Positions 7,595 to 14,696 of a DNA stretch of 64,000 nucleotides are shown piece after piece. Every line of letters starts with the position of its first letter. Position 1 is the stretch's first letter. The DNA lies in the NCBI RefSeq assembly GCF_015840915.1, contig NZ_CP060398.1, positions 806,001 to 870,000 on the forward strand, written 5' to 3'. The translations under genes were made by a program, and so were the position numbers. The stretch comes from Synechococcus sp. CBW1002. Lineage in GTDB: Bacteria; Cyanobacteriota; Cyanobacteriia; PCC-6307; Cyanobiaceae. The notes beneath the pieces were generated by a model that was not told where the DNA came from, ran no database searches, and saw only the letters and a program-made list of their open reading frames with translations.

Positions 7595-9310
7595 GTACCC
7601 GTTCAGGAGTCGGGACAGCTCGCAACGAACATCGGGCTTGCTGAACCCTTGACGGTGGCTTGATTCCTGGTTGCATCTCAGTAAGAGACTCCTTGCGATG
7701 ACCACCCCACCGGCCGGGATTTCAGAAGCCGATTGGGCCGCCACCCCGGTGGGAGTGAAGGCTGGATTTCTTGAGCTGGTCAGTCAGTGCCAGAGGCAGC
7801 AACAGGAGATCGAGCAGCTCCGCATCCAGCTCACCGCCCTGGCGACCGAACTGGCCCATCTGCGCGAGCGGATCGGCCGCAGCTCCCGCAATTCTTCCAA
7901 GCCTCCCTCCAGTGATGGCCAGGGGTTTAAGCCGCCCGAACGACGCAAGGGCAGTGGCCGCAAGCGCGGCGGCCAGCCGGGCCATCCCGGATCTGGGCCG
8001 GAGCTGCTGCCGATCGAGCGGGTGGATGAGGTGGTCGAGCACCACCCCCAGGCCTGCCGCCGCTGCGGCACGTTGCTACAGGGTCAGGATCCCGAGCCCT
8101 TGAGGCACCAGGTGATCGAGATTCCACCGATCACGCCTCTGGTGATCGAGCACCGGCTGCACCGCCTGGTCTGCCCCTGCTGTACCACCAGCACCTGTGC
8201 CTCGTTACCGGCGGAGGTGGAAGTAAGCCATTACGGTCCCCGGCTCAGTGCTCTGGTGGGTCTGCTGGGTAGTGCCTTCCCGTTGAGTTTCAGCAAGACC
8301 CAGGCGCTGCTGGATCAGCTGCTGGGGGTACAGATCAGCCGGGGAGCGATGGCCACTATCCGCCAGCGCTTGAGTGCAGCACTGGAGCAGCCCATGCAGG
8401 AGGCCCTTGCGTTTGCCCGTCAGCAGTCGGTGGTCTATGTCGATGAAACCGGTGCCCCCACCGGTAATGCCGATGGGGGCAACCCCGATGGCCGGCGCGG
8501 CTGGGAGTGGGTCATGGTGACCGCCATGGGGGTGACAGTGTTCTTGCAGAGCCTGAGCCGCTCGGCTGCCGCCGCGATCGACCTGCTCGGGAATGCCTTT
8601 GGCGGAATTGTGGTGAGCGACCGCTTCTCCGCCTACAACCATCTCCCGCTGGAGCAGCGCCAGCTGTGCTGGGCGCACGTGATCCGCGATCTCACTGCCA
8701 TCGCTGACCGTCAGGGCGCCAGCGGTGAGATTGGAGCGGAGCTGCTGGGCCTGCAGCAGCAGCTGTTTGCCCAGTGGCACCGCTACAAAGACGGAACGAT
8801 CGACTGGTCCACGTTGCAGCAGGGCTGTCGGCCGATCCGCCAGGCGTTTGTGGGCACGCTGCAGCGGGTTGTGGAGCTGGGCTGCCAGCGCGGCGAGCGA
8901 ACGCCGTGGGCCAAGACGGTGCGTACCTGCCATCAGTTGCTGCAAGTGAGCGATGGCCTCTGGACCTTCCTGGAGATTGAAGGGATCGAGCCCACCAACA
9001 ACGCAGCCGAGCGTGCCCTGCGCCATTCGGTGATTCAGCGCAAGATCAGCCATGGCGTCCAATCCCGCCAGGGTGCAATCTGCCGCAGCAGGTTGCTCAC
9101 GGTCACCACCAGCCTGCGGCAACAGGGCCGTGATATCTGGCAGTTCCTGGAGCAGGCCTTGATCGCCCATCATCGCGGCGGTGAGATGCCATCGCTGTTG
9201 CCGAATCCCTGAGCCGGCCGTCATCGATCGTGGTGTCTGTGGTCGCTTGGTGATCAGCGATCAAGGGCGGTGAATGCTGCGCGGCTGCGTCACGGCCCCT
9301 GAACGGATAC
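7595..9310 (+). mobile_element. IS66-family element of the transposase-only type, 1716 bp
   Basis: The terminal repeats are GTACCCGTTCAGG (left) and GTATCCGTTCAGG (right, reverse strand). They are bounded by a perfect 8-bp duplication AAGATCTA (7587-7594 and 9311-9318), the length expected for IS66. Only one gene is present, without the small tnpA and tnpB genes of classical IS66. This fits the ISBst12-like branch. It is inserted in the IS-D transposase gene. Confidence 0.9.
7698..9212 (+). CDS. IS66-family transposase (TnpC-like)
   Basis: A 504-residue transposase. In order it has an amino-terminal leucine-zipper region (QQEIEQLRIQLTALATELAH), a basic linker, a zinc-finger-like module with CRRCG and CPCC near residues 110-165, and a DDE catalytic domain. 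The acidic residues are in VYVDETGAP, VSDRFSAYN and NNAAERALRH. An in-frame ATG lies 27 bases upstream (7671), but 7698 starts directly before the conserved region and is preferred. The gene looks intact. Confidence 0.9.
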   Translation: MTTPPAGISEADWAATPVGVKAGFLELVSQCQRQQQEIEQLRIQLTALATELAHLRERIGRSSRNSSKPPSSDGQGFKPPERRKGSGRKRGGQPGHPGSGPELLPIERVDEVVEHHPQACRRCGTLLQGQDPEPLRHQVIEIPPITPLVIEHRLHRLVCPCCTTSTCASLPAEVEVSHYGPRLSALVGLLGSAFPLSFSKTQALLDQLLGVQISRGAMATIRQRLSAALEQPMQEALAFARQQSVVYVDETGAPTGNADGGNPDGRRGWEWVMVTAMGVTVFLQSLSRSAAAAIDLLGNAFGGIVVSDRFSAYNHLPLEQRQLCWAHVIRDLTAIADRQGASGEIGAELLGLQQQLFAQWHRYKDGTIDWSTLQQGCRPIRQAFVGTLQRVVELGCQRGERTPWAKTVRTCHQLLQVSDGLWTFLEIEGIEPTNNAAERALRHSVIQRKISHGVQSRQGAICRSRLLTVTTSLRQQGRDIWQFLEQALIAHHRGGEMPSLLPNP

Positions 9311-9823
9311 AAGATCTAAAGGCTCAAGCAAGAGCCTATCGCCGTCGTCATGGTCATTATCCAGAAGTGATCTGTGCCGATCAGATCTATCGGACTCGAG
9401 CGAACCGCGCTTTCTGTCAGCGTCATGGGATTCGCCTGAGTGGACCTCGCCTTGGTCGGCCCAAGAGCGATCCTGAGCTTGTGGCAGAAGAGAAGAGACA
9501 GTTTCTTGATGATCAACGGCAACGTAACGCGGTAGAAGGCAAAATCGGACAGGGGAAGCGGCGATTTGGATTGGGTTTGATTCGTGAGAAGCTCGCTGCC
9601 ACCCAAGGATCAGCCATTGCATTGGCTGTACTGGTGATGAACCTCGAGAAGCTGCTGGGGCTTCTTTTGGTCCTTTTTGCCTTCTTGTTTCAGCTACTGA
9701 TCGGCACTGAATCCATCCGAAGAGGCGAGGAGCGGCTCCTGAGCAATCAACCGGCTGCAGCCTGAGCAACACTCAGTGTTAGGGCGGGGCCTCCCCACTT
9801 TGCTGACCTAGGGCTGGTTCTTA

Positions 9824-9860
9824 CTTTCTCAGGAGGCCCTATTTCGGGCCTCCTGAGAAG
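9824..9860. repeat. Back-to-back ends of two IS-D copies forming a palindrome
   Basis: CTTTCTCAGGAGGCCC (right end of IS-D copy 1) and GGGCCTCCTGAGAAG (left end of copy 2) face each other across a few bases. They form a strong stem-loop. This head-to-tail arrangement of two insertion sequences brings their ends together and could form a junction promoter or terminator. That consequence is inference. Confidence 0.5.
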
Positions 9861-10154
9861 GGGCAAAGCGGCTGCGCCGCAGTGGATCCGAGCAGATTTC
9901 AACTGTAGAATGTGCCCAATTCGGCTCGATATCGCCGAAAAGCAGTCCAGAGTTTTCCGCATGTATCGGCGCGAGCATCGTCATCAGCTCTCGTTTGAGG
10001 ATTTCTTCTTGCCGTTTGGCGGCAAACTCTCTGGTGACAATCGCTGGATCAAGCTTGCTGAGCTCATTCCCTGGGATAAGCTGGAGGACGACTACGCGTC
10101 GCAGTTCTGCAAAGGCTTTGGGGCACCTGCCAAGCCATTTCGAATGGCATTGGG
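9846..10154 (+). mobile_element. IS-D copy 2, 5' fragment
   Basis: The leader and first part of the transposase are nearly the same as copy 1. The fragment ends at 10154, where IS-B copy 3 begins. The remainder is missing: the sequence beyond IS-B (13681 onward) is not IS-D. Confidence 0.8.
9961..10154 (+). pseudogene. IS-D transposase amino-terminal fragment
   Basis: It reads MYRREHRHQLSFEDFFLPFG and continues through YASQFCKGFGAPAKPFRMAL. It is then cut by the IS-B end. This uninterrupted stretch shows the original sequence at the site where copy 1 was hit by IS-B, and so confirms the ACGC target duplication there. Confidence 0.85.
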
Positions 10155-10171
10155 CCCCCAGTGTCAGCAAA

Positions 10172-10451
10172 CGAACCAGTACGCGCGTACGCCCTCGCGC
10201 CCGAAACACCCACGGCCAAGCCAGAGCGCCCTTGCCACTCTGGTCATGAGGACATCGGGCCATGGCCGATGACATCTTTGGAGGCCTGACCCCGAAAGCA
10301 AACGTGGCCTGGGATTCGAATTGCGCTCCCTGCCCTGGCGACGGCTCGACTGACCAATGAGTTAGTCGGCCGATCCCGATTAGGAATTTGCTGATTTTAG
10401 TGCGCGAATCCTGCCTGATGCCCTCCCGATCACCTAGTGAGTCCTTAAGCC
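10172..10451 (+). ncRNA. Candidate bridge RNA region of the IS110 element
   Basis: IS110-group elements such as IS621 encode a structured RNA upstream of the recombinase that pairs with both target and donor DNA. This 280-bp region has no open frame. It contains hairpins: CCAGAG/CTCTGG (10211-10233), CATCGG/CCGATG around GCCATGG (10253-10271) and CGACTGAC/GTTAGTCG (10347-10368). Short segments match the target and the element ends. GACATCTTTG (10271-10280) and AGCAAA (10297-10302) match the two sides of the target. TTAGGAA (10380-10386) equals the right end plus AA. The RNA limits are unknown and the assignment is inference from family knowledge. Confidence 0.5.
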
Positions 10452-11795
10452 ATGGGAGAACCAATTTCAGCAGGCAAGCGCCGAGCTCGTCTGAAAGTCA
10501 TTAACCCTCGTTCCGCTGGAATTGATGTCGGCAGTAGATTCCACGTTGTTGCTGTTCCTGTCGAGCTTGATCCGAATCCCGTCCGCAAGTTTTCAAGCTT
10601 CACAAAGGATCTAATCGCACTCGCCGAATGGCTGCTGGCAGTTGGAATTAGCACCATTGCCATGGAGTCCACTGGAATCTACTGGGTTCCGCTTTACGAG
10701 ATTCTCTCTGGCAAAGGCATTGACGTCTTTCTTGTTAATGCCAGGCACGCCAAGAATGTTCCGGGCCGCAAGACGGATATCAACGATGCACAATGGCTTC
10801 AGCAGCTCCACAGCTACGGCCTGGTGAGAGCAAGCTTTCGTCCAGACCAAAAAATCACAGAACTACGCTCATATCTGCGGCAGCGTGATCAACTTGTTCG
10901 ATACCGCTCGTCTCATCAGCAACACATCCAGAAGGCGCTGATGCTTATGAATCTTCAGCTTCATCATGTTGTCAGAGATATCAGCGGACTAACCGGTAGG
11001 CGAATCATCGATGCCATACTTTCAGGTGAGAGGGACCCCGAAAGACTCGCTTCTCTCCGAGACAGACGCTGCAAGGAGAGCGCGGCAACAATTGCGGCTG
11101 CTCTTGAGGGGAACTACCAAGACGATCACTTGTTCTCTTTGAAGATCGCAGTTGAGCTCTTTGACACCTATTCAGAGAAGATCAGGGCCTGCGAGCTTGC
11201 GGCACAATCATTGATGACAGAGCTTGCCGGCTCGGACTATCAAGATCCAGGCAGTCAACCTGGGGATTGGAAGATATGCGGACATGGCTTTGCATTTAAC
11301 CCAACCCACCTAATTCAAGCCTTGTCAGGCCACAATCTTCTAAGGCTTCCGGGATTAGGACCAACAACAGTTCTCACGCTCATTAGTGAGTGTGGGTTGG
11401 ACATGAAGCGCTGGCCCAGTGCCCAGCATTTTGTGTCATGGCTGGGACTCAGTCCTCAGAACAGGATCTCAGGGGGAAAGGTACTTTCTTCACGAACACG
11501 ACAGGGCACTACGCGAGCAGGTAGTGCCTTTTGGATGGCTGCCGTACCGCTGGGAAGAACGAATACTGCACTGGGTGCTTTTCAACGTCGTCTGGCAGCA
11601 CGTGCCGGAAAGAGTAAAGCATTAATTGCTACTGCCCGAAAGCTTGCCATTCTTTACTACAAGACGCTCCGTGATGGTTTGGTATATCAGGATCCCGGTG
11701 CTGCCGCATATCAGGAGGAATCAAGGGATCGTCAGATTCGTGGTCTCCAGCGACGCGCCATTGCCCTTGGTTTTCAACTTGTTGCCTCTGCTTGA
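10452..11795 (+). CDS. IS110-family recombinase (DEDD transposase)
   Basis: A 447-residue recombinase. The amino-terminal RuvC-like DEDD domain shows Asp in GIDVGSRFHVV, Glu in AMESTGIYWVP and two Asp in DINDAQWLQQL. The carboxy-terminal Tnp20 domain (from about residue 295) has the helix-hairpin motif LLRLPGLGPTTVLTLISECG and WLGLSPQNRISGGKV, with a conserved serine. It works with a bridge RNA in the characterised members of the family. ATG at 10452 is the only plausible start. The gene is intact. Codon use and GC are lower than in the housekeeping genes, suggesting recent arrival. Confidence 0.92.
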   Translation: MGEPISAGKRRARLKVINPRSAGIDVGSRFHVVAVPVELDPNPVRKFSSFTKDLIALAEWLLAVGISTIAMESTGIYWVPLYEILSGKGIDVFLVNARHAKNVPGRKTDINDAQWLQQLHSYGLVRASFRPDQKITELRSYLRQRDQLVRYRSSHQQHIQKALMLMNLQLHHVVRDISGLTGRRIIDAILSGERDPERLASLRDRRCKESAATIAAALEGNYQDDHLFSLKIAVELFDTYSEKIRACELAAQSLMTELAGSDYQDPGSQPGDWKICGHGFAFNPTHLIQALSGHNLLRLPGLGPTTVLTLISECGLDMKRWPSAQHFVSWLGLSPQNRISGGKVLSSRTRQGTTRAGSAFWMAAVPLGRTNTALGAFQRRLAARAGKSKALIATARKLAILYYKTLRDGLVYQDPGAAAYQEESRDRQIRGLQRRAIALGFQLVASA

Positions 11796-11894
11796 GGTGT
11801 GGTCAGTCAGCCGAGATCCCTGTTGGCCGTTGGTGTTTCTTAGGAAGAAGTCCGCTCGGTTTGACCCGTCCACCTGGGGGCCCAACCGACGACT

Positions 11895-12404
11895 ATGCAA
11901 CCGCCCTATGACGCCGCTCTGCGGGAAGCCGTCCGCCTGCGGATGAGCCCTCCGAACCTTGAGAGCGTGGCTGAGATCGCCCGCGACACCGGGATCACGG
12001 CGCAGACCATCTACAACTGGCGGAGCCAGTGGCAGAAGCAGGGCCAGCTGGTGCCTGCCACGAACCGGCCGCCGGAGCAGTGGAGCGCTGCCGACAAGCT
12101 GGCAGCCGTGATCCAGGCCGCAGGACTGAACGGAAGCGAGCTCGGGTCGTTCTGCAGGGAGCGGGGGCTGTACCCCAAGCAGGTTGCCCGTTGGCGCCAG
12201 GCCGCCGAGGATGCCAATGGCCCCAGCGCGCCGAGCATGGCTGATCAGCGGGAACTGCAACGCAAGAATCAGGAACTGGTCCGGCGGAATCGCCAGCTGG
12301 AGCGTGAATTGCAGAAGAAAGAAAAAGCACTGACAGAAGCGGCGACGTTGTTGATGCTCTCAAAAAAGTTCAACCAGATCTTTCAACCGGACGAGGATCC
12401 TTGA
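11895..12404 (+). CDS. IS-B OrfA (copy 3)
   Basis: It encodes the same 169-residue DNA-binding protein as copy 2, with helix-turn-helix and coiled coil, and A6G at its end. The gene itself is undamaged, although the element end in front of it is split by the IS110 insertion. Confidence 0.8.
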   Translation: MQPPYDAALREAVRLRMSPPNLESVAEIARDTGITAQTIYNWRSQWQKQGQLVPATNRPPEQWSAADKLAAVIQAAGLNGSELGSFCRERGLYPKQVARWRQAAEDANGPSAPSMADQRELQRKNQELVRRNRQLERELQKKEKALTEAATLLMLSKKFNQIFQPDEDP

Positions 12405-13459
12405 TTCCGTCTGGCGATCGCGGTGCGATCGTCGCGCTTCTACAGGAAGGCATCAGTCGTGGCCTTTCGGCCAAGGCCATTGCTGATCTTTTCGGCCTGG
12501 CGACACGCACGCTGAGGCGATGGGGCTTGATGATTCGGACCCAGGGATTCAGCTGCGATCAACGCAAGGGAGCGTCCAGGCATGTCATGCATCGTTTCAG
12601 CGAGGAGGAGCGCCAACAGGTGTTGTCCACTGTCAACGATCCACGCTTTGCCGATCTCACGCCTGGTCAGATCGTGGCGATCCTTGCCGAGGAGGGAGTC
12701 TACGTGGGATCGGAGTCAACGATTTACCGCATCATGCGCCAGGAAGGCCTGTTAAATCATCGCGGCAGGAGCCGCCCACCGCGGGAGCCAAGAGAGCCAC
12801 CCGTGCTGGAGGCAACGGGCATCCATCAAGTGCTGGCCTGGGATATCACCCTGTTGCCGGGGCCTGTGAAGGGTCAGTTCTACTACCTTTATATGGTGAT
12901 GGATGTGTGGAGCCGGCGCATCCTTGGTGTTGAGGTGCACGATCGTGAATGCGGCGAACTGGCCAAGCACTTCTTTGATCGTGTCTGCCGTGATGAAGGG
13001 ATCAGCTCGGGGTCGACCACGATCCTGCACGCCGATAACGGAGCACCCATGCGCTCCTACACCTTGGCCGCCAAGCTGGCCGAGCTCGGCATCTCCCTGT
13101 CATTCTCGCGGCCGCGGGTGAGCAATGACAACGCCTACGTTGAGTCATGGTTCCGAACCATGAAATATCACCAGAGCTATCCAGTGCGTCGTTTCCGGGA
13201 TCTTCTCTCAGTGCGTGCCTGGGTCGATGGTTTTGTTGACTGGTACAACGCTGAGCATCGTCACAGCGGCATCAAGTATGTGACGCCCAATCAACGTCAC
13301 TACGGAGAAGCTGACGCGATCTGCAGAGTCCGTCAGCAGACCTATGAGCAGGCGCGTGCGCAACATCCACGCCGCTGGGCCAGGCCACCTCGCGATTGGG
13401 CTCAGCCAACAGTCGTGCGGGTCAACCATCCCAGACCGCAGGACACTGTCGCTGCTTGA
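12401..13459 (+). CDS. IS-B OrfB, DDE transposase (copy 3)
   Basis: A complete 352-residue catalytic subunit with the full Asp-Asp-Glu set. It begins at TTG overlapping the OrfA stop and can be reached by -1 slippage. The protein could still act in trans on other IS-B copies even though its own element has a broken terminus. Confidence 0.8.
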   Translation: MIPSGDRGAIVALLQEGISRGLSAKAIADLFGLATRTLRRWGLMIRTQGFSCDQRKGASRHVMHRFSEEERQQVLSTVNDPRFADLTPGQIVAILAEEGVYVGSESTIYRIMRQEGLLNHRGRSRPPREPREPPVLEATGIHQVLAWDITLLPGPVKGQFYYLYMVMDVWSRRILGVEVHDRECGELAKHFFDRVCRDEGISSGSTTILHADNGAPMRSYTLAAKLAELGISLSFSRPRVSNDNAYVESWFRTMKYHQSYPVRRFRDLLSVRAWVDGFVDWYNAEHRHSGIKYVTPNQRHYGEADAICRVRQQTYEQARAQHPRRWARPPRDWAQPTVVRVNHPRPQDTVAA

Positions 13460-13680
13460 AGATCAGAAACCCAGGCCCCAGGGGGTTGTGGTTGGACCGC
13501 CCGCAAGAGGCGGGCCGGCCTCAGCCTCCGACCGGGGGCCGGCCGCTCAAGCCTGCGCTCCTGATCAACGCGCGATGACGATCAACATCCGATCTCGAAG
13601 CCCATGATCCTCCATCCGGAGTAGGCTTTCTGAGGTACTCAGATCAGTACCCTGAGCGGACATCTTTGCTGATAGGCGCC

Positions 13681-13878
13681 GAGGCCTCTCTGGAAAAGGG
13701 CGGATGGCAAACCGGCCAGTAGAGAGAACTTGAAGCGAAAGAAGCTTGATCCAATGCCCCACCAACCACGCCACTTACCTCAGGGTTATTCATTTCAACA
13801 AGGGTACGCCTGAGCACAAATCAACTGCGGGTGCAGCGCGCGTCCGAAAAACCTGATCAAGAGCGCAGTTCCTGCTAC
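13681..13878. other. Non-coding stretch between IS-B and the small gene
   Basis: No convincing gene or RNA is seen. The sequence is not related to IS-D, so it marks the right-hand side of a rearrangement at IS-B copy 3. Local GC is moderate. Confidence 0.4.
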
Positions 13879-14181
13879 CTAATCCAGCTCCCGGATATGG
13901 ATCAATTCCTGAGGCTCCTGAATGTCCGCGGGGCAGTTCGGTGCCTTCTGGCGCACGACTTCCTCCGCGACACGCTTCAGGATGTCACGGCGGCGATCGG
14001 CAGCCCAGGGGTGGCATGCGTGCCAGTGGTCAGCAGACTCCCCCCAAATCAGAGCGACGCTGTCGCTGCTGCCCAGCTCAGAGTAAAACGTCAGACTCCC
14101 TGTCGGCTCGTGATAGGCAATGGCACCGCAACGCCCTGTCTCACGAATCTCCACGCGCCAGGGTCGCAGCCAGTCAGACAT
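13879..14181 (-). CDS. Conserved-looking small protein of unknown function (100 aa)
   Basis: The 100-residue frame has the balanced composition of a real protein, with segments such as GAIAYHEPTGSLTFYSELGS, WHACHPWAADRRRDILKRVA and EEVVRQKAPNCPADI. It probably forms a small mixed alpha/beta fold: a strand-rich first half, then a helix. I recall similar tryptophan- and arginine-containing short proteins annotated only as hypothetical. No motif points to a reaction. It lies just outside the tRNA-Val island. The start is ATG at 14181. Confidence 0.55.
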   Translation of the reverse strand: MSDWLRPWRVEIRETGRCGAIAYHEPTGSLTFYSELGSSDSVALIWGESADHWHACHPWAADRRRDILKRVAEEVVRQKAPNCPADIQEPQELIHIRELD

Positions 14182-14352
14182 CGGGATAACCCCGGTTCCA
14201 GGATGCGGTCGCTGTCAATCACCTGAGAAGAGGCCGATGATCCGATGCTCGGCGGGACTACCCGCTGTGCGAGGGAGGAAATCGGTGCGCAAGCAAGCCC
14301 AACGCGGAAACCGTTTGCAGGAAGGGCTTTGGAAGATTTTTCAAGCGGTGAC

Positions 14353-14408
14353 TGAGATGCGCGATGCCGGGTTCGAACCAGCGACATCCTGCTTTTAAGG
14401 CAGGCGCT
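14353..14408 (-). repeat. Outer attachment-site repeat: 3' end of tRNA-Val
   Basis: These 56 bp match 19462-19517, the 3' two-thirds of the tRNA-Val gene, with a single mismatch (14395). The orientation is the same. Beyond 14408 the tRNA similarity stops, so no functional tRNA is encoded here. The arrangement is that of the distal att site left when an element integrates at a tRNA 3' end. Confidence 0.85.
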
Positions 14409-14696
14409 TTCTCTAGTTGCGGCAAGGGATCTGAGGCCATTTCTGGGCATCTGTGCGTAGATCTGTGCGTACAGCCTGTGCAGCGGGTGTCCTCCCGTGC
14501 GCACGGGCACCTGCGTCCCGTCTCCGTGGCTCGGCTCCGCGGTACTGAGGCTGGGCCCCAGGCGCATTCAGCGGAGGCCCACCGGCTGATCTCCGCGTCG
14601 GGTTCAGAGCCGGAGAGCAGACCGAGGTCTGCTGCCGTTCTCGCTGGCATGGCCTGATCAAGCGAAGGGCTGCGCGCTCACCTTGGCTCAGGCTCC
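14409..14696. other. Left end of the tRNA island, non-coding
   Basis: No gene is supported here. The region carries the direct repeats CTGTGCGTA (14451-14459 and 14463-14471) described separately. It otherwise has only GC-rich palindromes such as CCGTGCGCACGG. Confidence 0.5.
14451..14471 (+). repeat. Paired CTGTGCGTA repeats, possible integrase arm sites
   Basis: CTGTGCGTA occurs twice with a 12-bp period (spacer GAT), about 45 bp inside the outer att repeat. The counterpart at the other end of the island (19364-19384) has CTGTGCGCA twice, also with a 12-bp period, on the opposite strand. Tyrosine integrases bind such repeated arm sites near att. The role is inferred. Confidence 0.55.

Larger units (their letters stand above)
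2531..9765 (+). pseudogene. IS-D DUF772/DDE transposase, split into four exon-like pieces
   Basis: The pieces are 2531-2667 (MYRREHRHQLSFEDFFLPFG), 5376-6055 (QFCKGFGAPAKPFRMALGAL to DALIACGA), 7322-7594 (CLLAAGRHWYHKLL to YDPYNEGEDL) and 9319-9765 (KAQARAYRRRHGHYPEVICA to QPAAA). Joined after removing the target duplications ACGC, GCC and AAGATCTA, they give one continuous frame. The gene was therefore whole before the insertions and has not gained other obvious lesions. An upstream ATG at 2480 is in frame, but the start at 2531 matches the family. No functional enzyme is expected from this copy. Confidence 0.85.
2414..9841 (+). mobile_element. IS-D (DUF772-type IS) carrying three later insertions
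   Basis: The inverted ends are TAGGGCTTCCTGAGAAAG (2414-2431) and, on the reverse strand, TAGGGCCTCCTGAGAAAG (9841-9824). One transposase gene spans the element but is split by three insertions: the IS-B/IS-A/IS-B block (2668-5375), IS-A (6056-7321) and an IS66-type element (7595-9310). The junctions rejoin exactly when one copy of each target duplication is removed. A second IS-D copy starts directly after it at about 9846. Confidence 0.8.
10172..11844 (+). mobile_element. IS110-family insertion sequence (about 1673 bp)
   Basis: The boundaries follow from reconstructing the host IS-B sequence CAGCAAAGAAGTCC. The left junction keeps CAGCAAA and the right junction resumes AAGAAGTCC. Only the dinucleotide AA is therefore duplicated and there are no inverted repeats, as expected for IS110. 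The element has 280 bp of non-coding sequence before the recombinase gene and only 49 bp after it. This is the layout of the IS110 group whose bridge RNA is encoded at the left end. Confidence 0.85.
10155..13680 (+). mobile_element. IS-B copy 3, interrupted by an IS110-family element
   Basis: It starts CCCCCAGTGTCAGC and ends GATAGGCGCC. Removing 10172-11846 leaves exactly 1851 bp, the length of the intact copies. The interruption lies 17 bp from the end, inside the terminal inverted repeat, so this copy has lost a usable end. The flanks TGGG and GAGG are not duplicates, so one side has been rearranged. Confidence 0.9.

Noticed and set aside
10305-10371. A real tRNA gene on the reverse strand
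   Set aside because: D- and T-loop-like parts exist, but there is no anticodon stem and only a 4-bp acceptor stem. It is kept as an observation only.
14353-14408. A second functional tRNA (anticodon UAA)
   Set aside because: Only the 3' two-thirds match tRNA-Val. The D-arm and 5' acceptor strand are absent, so this is an att repeat.
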